A stretch of 64,000 nt of DNA from Tritrichomonas musculus (GCA_039105265.1 JAPFFF010000062.1:682001-746000), one strand, 5' to 3'. Counted from the stretch's first letter, positions 1 to 9,115 are shown. Made by a program: numbers and translations. The notes: generated by a model not told the origin, from the sequence alone.

Positions 1-157
1 TGATATTTTTGATAATACATAATTTTTCGTTTTCACTAATATTATCATTGTAATGAAGAAAAGTATAATTTTGAGCAATATTTTTAAGTTCATTTTTTAC
101 CAACTTGATTTTGGGGTCATTCAAAAAAGCGTGAAGCTTTAATAGATCATTAATCAT
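1..157 (-). CDS. Partial hypothetical protein, N-terminal 52 residues
   Basis: An open frame on the minus strand begins with ATG at 157-155 and runs off the left edge of the window without a stop. The visible residues begin MINDLLKLHAFLND and are hydrophilic and helix-like, with no motif I recognise. Codon use (lysine, asparagine and leucine rich) resembles the neighbouring genes. A short A run just upstream fits an intergenic region. I see no Inr motif within 25 bases, so the exact start is uncertain. It could be a real gene or the edge of a relic. Confidence 0.4.
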   Translation of the reverse strand, partial: MINDLLKLHAFLNDPKIKLVKNELKNIAQNYTFLHYNDNISENEKLCIIKNI

Positions 158-733
158 GACAGCAATTTTGTTGTAATAAAAAAAAAAAAAAAGCTTTATG
201 TTTCTATGAGTTCATTCAATAATTGTATTAATTTTGTTTATCTATATATTTCATTAATTTCTCATAAAATAGAGAGGAAAAATAAAATACTATCAATAAA
301 TTAAATATTAAATATGATAACATATATAAATATGTCATAAATATTATATTAAAAAGGCTTTAAAAAAAATTCTATAATCAAGAAATCATAAAAGAATCTG
401 GGAAGATTTTCTGCTTGATTTGTACTCTAAAGCTTTAATAAGGCTACATAATATGCATTCATTCTTTACAGTACTTCAAAAAGATGTTGTAAACTATTCA
501 AAATAATGAAAATGTAAAAGCAGTAAAAAAAGCATCAATAAAATCAGTGACTTTTATTTAATTAATTAATTGTTTATGTTCGGTTGATGAAAAAGTTGTT
601 TTTAGTTAAGTTTTGATTGATTCATAGAAAGAGAGTTCGCTGTTTCAACTTGTCAATTTATGATGAATGACTGAATGAGTGACCACTAAATAAAAATTTC
701 ATTTTGACAAATTTTATTTGCTGCTATGATAAA
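158..733. other. Intergenic region holding a decayed gene-tail copy
   Basis: No intact gene is visible. The left half is plain AT-rich DNA with an A run at about 179-192. The right half (470-693) is a diverged copy of the 3' end and downstream flank of the phosphatase-kinase gene, listed separately. Confidence 0.6.
470..693 (-). repeat. Diverged direct copy of the 3' end of the phosphatase-kinase gene
   Basis: This stretch matches 2220-2445 along its length with scattered substitutions. Shared blocks include GTAAACTATTCAAAAT, CAATAAAATCAGTGACTTTT and TTTTTAGTTAAGTTTTGATT. The original covers the 3' flank plus about the last 30 codons of the kinase. The copy retains AGAGAGTTCGCTGT but then diverges, so it is a gene-tail relic and not a functional end. 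It lies just beyond the stop of the TKL kinase gene at 734, which suggests that an ancestral paralogue of the fusion gene stood here. Confidence 0.75.
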
Positions 734-1657
734 TTAAACATGTTTTGCAGAATGAATGATTCTTTTGTAGTCTTCAAAAGCTTGTCTGTCAATCGAATCA
801 TTCACAAATTCATCTGATTCGAGAACGTCACAAATTTCTGCAAAAGTCGGCCTGCAATCTGGTTCTTGTGCCCAGCACGCCGTTATCAACTCTTTCCAAT
901 TTGATGGAACAGACGGTGGCATTTCTGGGCGCACGCCTGACAGAACAGCATGACATATTTGATAAAAATTTTTAAATTTTCGCCATGCTGGAAGTTCTGT
1001 TATAAGTTCATACAGAGTGATACCAAATGAATACACATCAATTGGAAAAGTATTCGAGTAAAGCTCTGCATTTCTAAGAAATTCAGGTGCCATGTAAGAT
1101 AGTATTTTGCCTACTCGTGTCTTTTCTATTTGAAAGGATGAATCATTTATTAATGAAGTGCAAAAGTCAGTGAGGTAAGGATGAAGTTCTGAGTCTAATA
1201 AAATATTCGAGGTTCTTAAATCACTGTTTATAATTTGGTGTTCATGTAAATATTTCATTGCCTGTGAAATTCCATATGAGATAATTAATTTATGAGTATC
1301 ATCAAACAGTGGTTCTATATGGCCGTTCCTTTTGTCTTCTAAAAGGTGATGTAAATCTCCTTTTTCAATTTCTTCTTCAATAAAAAAAACAAAATTGTTT
1401 TTTTCATAATATCCAAAAAATGGCACTATCGCTGGATGACCAACTGTAGCTAGTACATATATGTATTTATCATAAGCTATTTTCGTATGTTCATCGTTGA
1501 GAGTAGTATTTGTTTTTTTTATTACGCACTTATGGCCTGTTGAGTTTTGAGTAGCCAAATAAATATTTTGATATTCTGCACCTACATAACCTCTGCTCTC
1601 ATCTATCTTAAAATCTTTTGGATCAACCATCCAGTCAGATTCTTTAAAAGGCTTCAT
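734..1657 (-). CDS. TKL-like protein kinase, divergent (possible pseudokinase)
   Basis: A 307-residue protein that is essentially one kinase domain. A lysine at about residue 47 (CVIK) fits the VAIK site. The catalytic loop reads NSDLRTSN where HRDLKPEN is usual, and the DFG motif reads DFC. The APE motif (MAPEF) and the DVYSFG helix-F motif typical of trichomonad TKL kinases are present. The glycine-rich loop is largely lost (SRGYVGAEYQNIY). The catalytic Asp, the loop Asn and the DFG Asp all remain, so weak activity cannot be excluded. The tail after residue 275 (ESDEFVNDSIDRQAFEDYKRI) is the short C-terminal signature shared with the kinases at 31.5, 51 and 63 kb. The start is the first ATG, at 1657; I see no Inr upstream. 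Confidence 0.8.
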   Translation of the reverse strand: MKPFKESDWMVDPKDFKIDESRGYVGAEYQNIYLATQNSTGHKCVIKKTNTTLNDEHTKIAYDKYIYVLATVGHPAIVPFFGYYEKNNFVFFIEEEIEKGDLHHLLEDKRNGHIEPLFDDTHKLIISYGISQAMKYLHEHQIINSDLRTSNILLDSELHPYLTDFCTSLINDSSFQIEKTRVGKILSYMAPEFLRNAELYSNTFPIDVYSFGITLYELITELPAWRKFKNFYQICHAVLSGVRPEMPPSVPSNWKELITACWAQEPDCRPTFAEICDVLESDEFVNDSIDRQAFEDYKRIIHSAKHV

Positions 1658-2351
1658 TTTTAAATTTTTACTCTCTCAATTTTTGAAACTAAATAAACAT
1701 GTTTATCTCTTTTATTATATTGATTTTAAAAATACATTTATTATATTAAGCATGTTAACAAAATTGTTCACTCGAAAATTAACTCTGTCCAGATTTTATA
1801 GGAGGAAAAAAAACGATTTGTCTTTTTATGCCATTGAGTAAATTGCTAAAAATAAAAACATGACTTATCTGCGTTGCATTCAATAAATAATGCCATCTTT
1901 CACCTGCACCAAGTCACTGAAAAAATGGATTTGATGTTGAAAGATGTTTCAAAGGATATGAACTATCATATACCCAAGATTTGGTTTAAGCAGGGAGTAA
2001 CATGTATTTCTCTTTTATTATATTTTTTTAAAAAAAAAACAATTATTAATTATTATTTTTTTTAGTTTATTATTTTTGCTAAAGGGTTTCCAAAAAAGAT
2101 AATCCACCTCTTATAAAAAGTTTAACTTTTTGAAAACATTTCAATGAAAACTCGTTGCTAAGTGGATTATCATTTTTGAAATCACTTTAGATTTTCTTTT
2201 TTTATATATACTCTTTTAATAGTACTCAAAAAGTTGTCGTAAACTATTCAAAATGATGAAAATGTCAAAACTGTAAAAAAAGTATCAATAAAATCAGTGA
2301 CTTTTATTTAATTAATTGTGTATGTTTGGTTGATGAAAAAGTCGTTTTTAG
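1658..2351. other. Intergenic region with a short coding-like remnant
   Basis: There is no supported gene. At about 1874-2005 on the plus strand a stretch reads as MHSINNAIFHLHQVTEKMD and continues hydrophilic for about 45 residues, then collapses into poly-T and poly-A. It looks like an unassigned gene fragment. At 2098-2107 and 2162-2171 a 10-bp inverted repeat (GATAATCCAC / GTGGATTATC) brackets a small AT-rich segment. The last 130 bases are the 3' flank of the fusion gene. Confidence 0.4.
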
Positions 2352-4682
2352 TTAAGTTTTGATTGACTCGTAGAAGGAGAGTTCGCTGTCGCGTCTTCTG
2401 ATCAGCGACTTGTCGATTTCTGATGCGAGTCCGTACGAGTGAGCGCGGATGTCTTCCAGTATTTCCTCGAAGGACGGCCTGCTGTCCGGCTTGCTGCTCG
2501 TGCACTTCGAAATCAGATCGATGCAGAATTCGCTGACTGACGATGACGCGCTTGGGAGCGGAATTTGCTTGCCGAGCATCTTGTCCTTCATGCTGTACGC
2601 GGGCAGTCCCCCTGTGAAGATGTAATGCAAAACAATTCCAAATGAGTAAACGTCTGTCTTGTTGCTGTACTCTTCTTCACTCGCCATCTCTGGCGACATG
2701 TAAGCGAGCGTGCCGATTCCTTTCGTCAGAGAAGTTGTCACGAAATCTTGCCCGCTGAAGAACTCCTCAATTCTGACAAGTCCGAAGTCGACAAGTTTCG
2801 CTTCAAAGCATGAATTCAGCATGATGTTCTCGACCTTGATGTCGCGGTGAATCATGCCTCGCCTGTGGATGAAGTTTATTGCATGCGCAATCTCGACAAC
2901 AATTCGGACTTTCAACGTGTTGTCGGCGAGCTTCTTGTCGATGATTTCTTTCAGGCTTCGGCTCAGAAATTCAAGGTAAATCGAGATCGTCGTTGCCGAT
3001 TCATTGTCGTCATCATCTTCGTTCGCTGATTCTGATCGGTCAATCGGTTCGGCGGTGTTCATTCCAATCGCACGACAGATGCCAGGGTGACTGACCATGC
3101 AGAGCGTTTCGAACTCTTTGTACGCGTTTTGGACGTTGCGGAATGCCGAACTTTCATCTTGGACTTTCAACGTCTTTTTGCACAAAACTTCTCCTGTCCG
3201 CGTGTCAACAACTTTGTACGTTACGGCAGTCGCACCTTCACCGATTTTCTTGACAACCTTGTAGAACTTCGCTTCGTCTTCCCCAATGAAGCGGCCTGCA
3301 TTCGCGTCTTCCTTCATTTCTTCTTCAAACGGGTTGTACGATACAGATGCGCCTTGTGGACTCTTGCTCTTCTCCTTTGACTCTTTAAGTTCTTTTTCGA
3401 GGTCGCTGATTGTCTTCTTTGATTCGTTCATCATGTCTTCCGATTCTTTGAGATCTTTTTCAAGCTTGCTGATTGTCTTCTTTGATTCATTTATCACTTC
3501 TTCCGATTCTTTAAGCTTCTTCTCGAGTTCATCAATTTTCTTTTGCGATTCATCCTCTTGACTTTTAGATTTATGCTTCTTAGACTTACTGTGAGATTTC
3601 TTGTCTTGTTCATTGCTTTCATCTGTCTTTGATTTATGTTTCTTGTCTTGTTCTGTGTTTTCATCTGTCTTTGACTTGTGTTTCTTGCTCTTTTTTGAAG
3701 AATTTGATTCTTGATCTGTGGTTTCTGGCTTTGCTTCTTGATTTTCGGTTGTGGTTAAAGATTCTATTTCCTGATCAGTTGGGAAATGAACAGGTTCGAG
3801 AATAGAAAAAGTGCAAAAAATGTTTTCATCGATTTTTAATATAGCGCCTTTGTTGTCAAATTCGTTTTGGAAATTTGGGGCTGAAAACAACGTAACAAGT
3901 ATCTGTGTTGGGAAAAATGGGAAATCATAACCGTTCATCAATGCTTGGTGGCCACGAACAATCAAGTCAAAGTTAAATTTTTCAAGAAAACTATCAACAG
4001 GATCAGATCCGAAGCAAATAGATTGAGGATCGTCATCCAATCCCCAAGTTTCAATTGTATTGTCAGGATTTGACCATAAAAGATCATGCAGGAGGCCTTC
4101 TTCAGGGACTTCCATTGGTCTCGGTAGGTTCTTTATGTCATCCATCGACTCTAGATTAGGGGAAAGTCCTCCATGGACGCAAAATATTTTGTCTTCAATG
4201 ATTGCTGCAATGGGAAGGCAATTAAAAACTTCACTAAACGTTCTCCAAACGGTTTGTGAGTAAAATCTGATGCAGTCATCATAGAATCCGTATAGCCGAT
4301 TAATATATGAGCATTCATGGTTTCCTCGAAGTAAAAAGAAATTATTCGGATAAAGGATTTTGTAACAAAAAAGAAGGGAGACAGTTTCAATGCTTTGACG
4401 TCCATAATCAACATAATTGCCAATAAAAAGATAATTGGCCGAAGGTGGAACACCTCCAATTTCAAAAAGACGAAGTAAATCATGAAATTGTCCACATATA
4501 TCTCCGCAAACAGTTAAAGGTGGCCTGAGTTCAAGTAAATTTGGTTGATCGAGAAATATGCTTTTAACCGTGTAGCAAAGCCATGTAATTTCTTCAGAAG
4601 AAAGGCCTGCTGACAACTTTGTGAAATCCTTCTGGAGTAAGAGGAGTTTATCGAGAATTATTTTAACTCTTTCTTCAGTCAT
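2352..4682 (-). CDS. PP1-like phosphatase (altered metal site) fused to Ser/Thr protein kinase
   Basis: A 776-residue two-enzyme fusion. Residues 1-300 align with PP1/PP2A-type (PPP) phosphatases: RGNHE (119-123), HGG (170-172), LLWSNPD, RGH (243-245) and SAPNF are recognisable. However, GDxHG is GDICG (His to Cys63) and GDYVDRG is GNYVDYG (Asp to Asn89, Arg to Tyr93), so two metal ligands and one substrate arginine are changed; a pseudophosphatase is likely. Residues 300-450 form a Lys/Glu/Ser-rich coiled coil with an internal repeat. Residues 473-755 are a kinase with intact signatures: GEGATAVTYKV, Lys502/503, HRDIKVEN with Asp614, DFG at 632-634, and a SPE motif. The simplest reading is an active kinase steered by a phosphatase-derived binding module. 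The start is the ATG at 4682, with an Inr-like TCATT 15 bases upstream. Confidence 0.88.
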   Translation of the reverse strand: MTEERVKIILDKLLLLQKDFTKLSAGLSSEEITWLCYTVKSIFLDQPNLLELRPPLTVCGDICGQFHDLLRLFEIGGVPPSANYLFIGNYVDYGRQSIETVSLLFCYKILYPNNFFLLRGNHECSYINRLYGFYDDCIRFYSQTVWRTFSEVFNCLPIAAIIEDKIFCVHGGLSPNLESMDDIKNLPRPMEVPEEGLLHDLLWSNPDNTIETWGLDDDPQSICFGSDPVDSFLEKFNFDLIVRGHQALMNGYDFPFFPTQILVTLFSAPNFQNEFDNKGAILKIDENIFCTFSILEPVHFPTDQEIESLTTTENQEAKPETTDQESNSSKKSKKHKSKTDENTEQDKKHKSKTDESNEQDKKSHSKSKKHKSKSQEDESQKKIDELEKKLKESEEVINESKKTISKLEKDLKESEDMMNESKKTISDLEKELKESKEKSKSPQGASVSYNPFEEEMKEDANAGRFIGEDEAKFYKVVKKIGEGATAVTYKVVDTRTGEVLCKKTLKVQDESSAFRNVQNAYKEFETLCMVSHPGICRAIGMNTAEPIDRSESANEDDDDNESATTISIYLEFLSRSLKEIIDKKLADNTLKVRIVVEIAHAINFIHRRGMIHRDIKVENIMLNSCFEAKLVDFGLVRIEEFFSGQDFVTTSLTKGIGTLAYMSPEMASEEEYSNKTDVYSFGIVLHYIFTGGLPAYSMKDKMLGKQIPLPSASSSVSEFCIDLISKCTSSKPDSRPSFEEILEDIRAHSYGLASEIDKSLIRRRDSELSFYESIKT

Positions 4683-4694
4683 TAATAATTGTCA

Positions 4695-4699
4695 AATGA
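4695..4699 (-). promoter_or_regulatory. Inr-like initiator for the phosphatase-kinase gene
   Basis: TCATT on the minus strand places the putative +1 A 15 bases before the ATG at 4682, inside the spacing known for trichomonad initiators. Confidence 0.5.
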
Positions 4700-4820
4700 A
4701 AAAAAAAAAAAATTCATTTATATTTTTTTGTAAACATTTCAATCAAATAAAAATTTACAATTTTAATAAATTACTTTTTCTTTTAAATTAATCAGTTATC
4801 AAAAAAAAATAAAAGAAAAA

Positions 4821-6068
4821 TTAATACATTTTTGATTTAATTGAAACAATAAAAGGTATAAAAGGTTGAATTAAATTAGATCCAATAATTGATCCTAAAT
4901 CGCCAAAGAAAAGAAAAGACGATAGAGCGGTGAGGTGGTATTTTTCATGGAACAACTGTCCAATTAACTTTGAAGATTGGCAAGAAATTCCGCCATTTGC
5001 GGACATCATCAAGAAAGACGATAAAGGAGCGAATTCAGGAATCAAAGCCAAATTCAAAAAAACGCCCAAAATGGTCAATATATTAAAAAGAAGAGGGCAA
5101 ATTATTCTTTTCTTGTTCATTATTCTCATTGAGCAGAAATTTCCCAAGAAGGAGCCGCAGTTGAAGCAGAGCATGAAAATTTCATTTTTAATTGTTAAAT
5201 TTGAAAAGAGTCTTAAAGTAACTCTTCGACTGTATTCATACAAAGTGCAACCTGGAATAAACAAAGAAGTTAAAATGTTGTTGAGAAAAGTGCAAAAGCA
5301 GTTAAGGCCAATTTTTGGGAACCATTCACCTATTTTTAAAATATCGTTGTAAAATGAGGATAAACTGAATTTTGCATGGTGGTTCTCAGTAAGATGATCA
5401 TGTTCTTTTGAAGCCCGATATATTGTAAAGTAATATAAGTTCATTGAAATAATGCAGCCAATTATCGCAATGATATAGAAAAATTGATATGGAAAACCAA
5501 ATGTCATTAAGCAAAAACCTAAAATAGTAACACATGAACATCCGCATGGGGTTGATATAAGTACATAAATTCTAGTTGATCCGAAATTATTTACAATATT
5601 TAACATGTTTGGTTCAAATGATCCAACACAAATTCCAACAAAAGAATATGAAATGAAAACCCATATAACATTTTGTACTGTAGTTTGAAGAGAGAAATAT
5701 GCAAGTAATAACATTCCGATAAGTTGTGAGAAAAGAGCAGCAAAAACCCTATCACGTGGATGGAGAAATCCAAAGAATAAATTATGGCCTAGAAATCTGA
5801 AAATTAAATTAAAAAAATAGACAAAAGAGGTGCCAATTCCATATATATAGGAAAGTCTTGTTCCGGTAACGCCATTTGCAAGTCCAAAAACAACAGAAAG
5901 TTTTCTTTGAAGTGAAAAGCAGCATGCATAAGCTATATAAACTGGTAAAGAAATAAAAAAGGCAGATTTGTATGTTCTTTCTATATTTGTTATATCTGTT
6001 TTTACTTGACCTTCACTTTCTTCTAAATTAATATCAAGATCTTCCATATCAGCTTCATTGTCATTCAT
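4821..6068 (-). CDS. Polytopic membrane protein, MFS-like transporter (tentative)
   Basis: A 415-residue protein. A short acidic cytosolic N-terminus (about residues 1-30) is followed by roughly ten or eleven hydrophobic segments, for example around residues 35-55, 70-92, 105-125, 130-150, 165-190 and 195-215. A conserved-looking stretch GSFEPNMLNIVNNFGS falls between two segments. Length and layout fit a major-facilitator-type or related secondary transporter, but I see no decisive family signature and no substrate can be named. The start ATG at 6068 is supported by the acidic leader. Its upstream region is unusual: a Mutator-like element begins only about 19 bases upstream of the ATG, so the original promoter, probably now beyond 8340, has been pushed 2.25 kb away. 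Confidence 0.55.
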   Translation of the reverse strand: MNDNEADMEDLDINLEESEGQVKTDITNIERTYKSAFFISLPVYIAYACCFSLQRKLSVVFGLANGVTGTRLSYIYGIGTSFVYFFNLIFRFLGHNLFFGFLHPRDRVFAALFSQLIGMLLLAYFSLQTTVQNVIWVFISYSFVGICVGSFEPNMLNIVNNFGSTRIYVLISTPCGCSCVTILGFCLMTFGFPYQFFYIIAIIGCIISMNLYYFTIYRASKEHDHLTENHHAKFSLSSFYNDILKIGEWFPKIGLNCFCTFLNNILTSLFIPGCTLYEYSRRVTLRLFSNLTIKNEIFMLCFNCGSFLGNFCSMRIMNKKRIICPLLFNILTILGVFLNLALIPEFAPLSSFLMMSANGGISCQSSKLIGQLFHEKYHLTALSSFLFFGDLGSIIGSNLIQPFIPFIVSIKSKMY

Positions 6069-6086
6069 TGTTTTTTAAAAAAAATC

Positions 6087-6111
6087 GGTAGACTGGTTTA
6101 ACGACACTTTT
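6087..6111 (+). repeat. Left terminal inverted repeat of the MULE
   Basis: Twenty-five bases starting GGTAGACTGGTTTAACG. They are the exact reverse complement of 8315-8339. Confidence 0.95.
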
Positions 6112-6262
6112 GTATAGGCCATTTATATATACAAATTTTTTTCATTGTTTTATAATTGAAAAAGTTTATAATAAAAAAAGTTATATGAATATTTGATAAT
6201 GAATTGCTTTTTATTGTTATTTTTAGTTTAAAAAAGTTAGATGAACGTTTGCTTATTCAAAA

Positions 6263-6272
6263 TCATTTCACT
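6263..6272 (+). promoter_or_regulatory. Paired Inr-like motifs before the transposase start
   Basis: TCATT (6263-6267) and TCACT (6268-6272) both fit the trichomonad initiator consensus. Their putative +1 positions lie 11 and 6 bases before the ATG at 6276. They support that ATG over any start further upstream, since the frame upstream of it contains no other ATG. Confidence 0.5.
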
Positions 6273-6275
6273 AAA

Positions 6276-8150
6276 ATGTTTGATTCGATAATTCCTGATA
6301 ATATTTCTTTTACGACCTCCCAAATATTATATCGAAATATAAAAGGTTCAAGAATTTACGATAAATTTCCAATTACACCTTCTTGGTCAATTGTTTGGAA
6401 TTATAAAATCTTATCCATATTTTTAAATCAGATGTCGAATTTTAAACCAGATAATATCAGAGCAACAAGAAATTACAGTGGAAAAAGTGAAACATATCGC
6501 ACTTTTAATTTTATTGATGATTTTTTTGGATATTCATTAGTTGTTTATATATATTATAAAAATAACTTCGAAATTAAAGTTTTTGTAAATGAAAGAACAT
6601 TAAAAAAAATGTTTACCGAAATAAATGAAGGAAATTTCAGGTTTTCTTACAAATTAGATTTACCAAATTTAAATGAAACTTCGACTGCAATACTTAATTC
6701 CGAAACACTAGCTTTTTTTGATATTAATGATTTTAGTCCCATTTTTAATTATTTTATAAACATTATGAAAAGTAATTTACCAAAAAATCGTTTTACTTGT
6801 TTTTTACATGAATTTTCAAAAATTTATATCAAAAGACCTAGTTCAAGGTCAATTATTAACCTTCAAAATTTAAAAATAAAAACTCAAGGATACCTAAAAA
6901 TTCTGACTATTGATAGGCAGTTTTCTCATTTGTTTAAATTATATAAAGACCAAAATTTATATGCATTACGTGGATGCTATATCAGCCCTTTTGCCAAATC
7001 GATTTTACAAAATAAAGAAAAAATTGACGGAATTATGATCGACGGTACGTTTAAAATTTTAAAAAATTATGTAACTTGTTTTATTCTACTTATAATTCAA
7101 AATACAGGAATTCCTGTAGGTTTTACTTTTTCATATTATGAAGACCAAGAACTTTTTGATCTTGTTTTTGACACTTTTTTTGAAATTTTAAATGAAGATT
7201 TAAGCATTTATACGGTAGAAAGTGATCAAGGGAAAACTATAATAAGTTCCTGTAAAGACCATGGATGTCACCATATTTTTTGTCTCAGACATTTTTTAGC
7301 CAAATTGCATAAGTTGAAATACGGTTTTCAAGGAGAAAAATTAGTAAGCTGTAAGTGCATGAAAGATTTTGAAACATTAACTAAAAAGTTTAATGCAAAT
7401 TTCCAAACTTTTTCAGCTGGAGAAAAAACAACTTTAAATAACACATTAAGCAGATTAGGAATGAAATTTATAAATAATGAAATAACAATTGTTGATACTG
7501 ATCTTTGGAGCTCTGTATCGATGATTCAAAGATCAACTTTTTGTATGCCATCGACAACAAATGCAATTGAAAGTATACACGGTCATCTTAATGAAGCAAC
7601 CCCACGTAACAATTGCTTTTTTTCTTCCTTATATCGAATAATTCTCACAATTAATTCTCAAATACATCGTTTCCAAGAAAAACATCGTCACAACTATGGA
7701 AGAATAATAAGAGAAATAAAAAAGAAAGCATTAAACAATCCATTTATTAAAAATGAATGCGATTTTTACCAAACAACACTTTTTGAATGTAAATGCGGTG
7801 AAACGATCTTATACTCCAAAATGTATAGGATCGACATCCCTTGCTCACATAGAATTCATTTGGGATGTCAATTTCCAATCTTAAGTGATATTGAATTGAA
7901 ATATGAAAAACTGTTTCAGGAACTTATTCTTGACATCCAAGATGATAAAAAATATGTTCAGAAAAAAGAAACCGAATATATTAAGGAAATTGCTGCTAAG
8001 AATATCAAACGGTATTCTCATTCAAAAAAAGAAGATATTGTAAATTTTGTAGAAGAACATTTTCATCCAACATATACAGAATTTGCACTTGGATATCCAA
8101 TTGAATTTTTTGATGTTATTTCTAGTGGCATTGAATTTTTTACAAAATAA
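6276..8150 (+). CDS. MULE transposase
   Basis: A 624-residue protein counted from the first in-frame ATG. The central region matches the MULE transposase (DDE) domain: DGIMIDGTFKIL carries the first Asp, VESDQGKTIISS the second, and the stretch TTNAIESIHGHLNEATPR a plausible catalytic Glu. HIFCLRHFLAKL between them is the usual C/H segment. The C-terminal third carries CKCGETI...IPCSHRIHLGC, a SWIM-like cysteine/histidine zinc site typical of this superfamily. The N-terminal 200 residues are probably DNA-binding but show no clear motif. No break is visible, and the gene sits between perfect terminal repeats. Confidence 0.88.
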   Translation: MFDSIIPDNISFTTSQILYRNIKGSRIYDKFPITPSWSIVWNYKILSIFLNQMSNFKPDNIRATRNYSGKSETYRTFNFIDDFFGYSLVVYIYYKNNFEIKVFVNERTLKKMFTEINEGNFRFSYKLDLPNLNETSTAILNSETLAFFDINDFSPIFNYFINIMKSNLPKNRFTCFLHEFSKIYIKRPSSRSIINLQNLKIKTQGYLKILTIDRQFSHLFKLYKDQNLYALRGCYISPFAKSILQNKEKIDGIMIDGTFKILKNYVTCFILLIIQNTGIPVGFTFSYYEDQELFDLVFDTFFEILNEDLSIYTVESDQGKTIISSCKDHGCHHIFCLRHFLAKLHKLKYGFQGEKLVSCKCMKDFETLTKKFNANFQTFSAGEKTTLNNTLSRLGMKFINNEITIVDTDLWSSVSMIQRSTFCMPSTTNAIESIHGHLNEATPRNNCFFSSLYRIILTINSQIHRFQEKHRHNYGRIIREIKKKALNNPFIKNECDFYQTTLFECKCGETILYSKMYRIDIPCSHRIHLGCQFPILSDIELKYEKLFQELILDIQDDKKYVQKKETEYIKEIAAKNIKRYSHSKKEDIVNFVEEHFHPTYTEFALGYPIEFFDVISSGIEFFTK

Positions 8151-8314
8151 TTTTAATTTAAAATAATAATAATTATTAATATTTATTTTAATAAAAAAAA
8201 TAAAATAAAATTTTAATTTAATAGTTTTTATTTATTTTTTTTTTTTAAATAAACTATTGAAAAAAGGTGCACGAAAGTGTCGTTGTAAACTGACGGTTAT
8301 TGTAAAAGGTGCCG

Positions 8315-8339
8315 AAAAGTGTCGTTAAACCAGTCTACC
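8315..8339 (-). repeat. Right terminal inverted repeat of the MULE
   Basis: AAAAGTGTCGTTAAACCAGT followed by CTACC. It is a perfect reverse complement of the left end. Confidence 0.95.
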
Positions 8340-8850
8340 AAAAAATCGTAAAAAAAATTCTAAATATATTCGGTCAGTTCCTTTAAAATTTTTACTTTTT
8401 AAGCGATAGAAACACGATAAATATTTTTACGATATATCTATCAAAAAAAAAAATGAATCATTTTCATTTTTTCAAGTCAAAATATTTCAAGCAAGTTAAA
8501 ACCTTTATTTTTATTATAAATCTAAATAAACTATAATTTATACTCTTTTCAATTTTTTATCAAAAAATAAAAATTTTTGAATAGTTTATGGACTGAATAG
8601 CTCAAAAATTAAATGTTATTTATCTCGTTGAAATATAAAAATTTGTATTAAAAAAATTGTATAAACAATGTGCTTTATTATTTTATGATGAATTTATTGT
8701 TTTTAATAGCTCATTCGCTAGCAATCATTAATATAATAATATGTTTTATTATAAACTACAATCCAAAAACCAGACCATTCAATTTTGTGAATATATTGAA
8801 ATTGTTTAAATATTTTCTCTCAATTTTTTCAATATCATTAAATTTTATTT
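8340..8850. other. AT-rich intergenic stretch, original upstream flank of the transporter gene
   Basis: No gene is seen. This is the DNA that bordered the transporter start before the MULE inserted, since the target duplication lies at its left edge. Short hydrophobic readings here are AT-rich noise. Confidence 0.5.
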
Positions 8851-8854
8851 TTAA

Positions 8855-9115
8855 TTAGAGGGTCAAAGTTTTTCTACAAGCAAAGGTCCAACACTGCAAA
8901 GTGATGCTTCCAAACCAAATACCGAAACAAGTCTTGATAGATCAACTGGCTCCCAAGCAAATTTTCCAACAATTAATAATAATCAAAATATATCGAATAA
9001 TGACAACATTCTGCACCACTCAAATCTTATCCAACGAAATCAGGAGATAATTCTTGATGATCATTTTGGCCCTAAAAAATTACAAATAGTTAATGAAACA
9101 AGTTTTGATGGTTAA
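8855..9115 (+). pseudogene. Coding fragment, unassigned, lacking a start
   Basis: An 86-codon open stretch ending in TAA, with no ATG near its beginning and a stop immediately before it. The translation is polar (Ser, Asn, Gln and Thr rich; for example SKGPTLQSDASKPNTETSLD) and has balanced codon use quite unlike the surrounding AT-rich DNA. It therefore looks like the tail of a former protein gene. I do not recognise the family. Further weak coding-like patches continue to about 9300. Confidence 0.4.

Larger units (their letters stand above)
6087..8339 (+). mobile_element. Mutator-like DNA transposon (MULE), structurally complete
   Basis: A 2,253-bp element. The ends are perfect 25-bp inverted repeats: 6087-6111 (GGTAGACTGGTTTAACGACA...) and 8315-8339. 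Direct copies of AAAAAATC, plus a following G, flank it at 6079-6087 and 8340-8348, an 8-9-bp target duplication as expected of Mutator elements. Near the right end, a subterminal motif (GAAAGTGTCGTT / AAAAGTGTCGTT) is present twice, at about 8274 and 8315. A single long transposase gene fills the inside. Identical ends and an open transposase suggest a recent, possibly still active insertion. Confidence 0.9.

Noticed and set aside
6204-6275. Upstream extension of the transposase
   Set aside because: The extra codons begin at TTG. The first ATG is at 6276, with initiator motifs 6 and 11 bases upstream.
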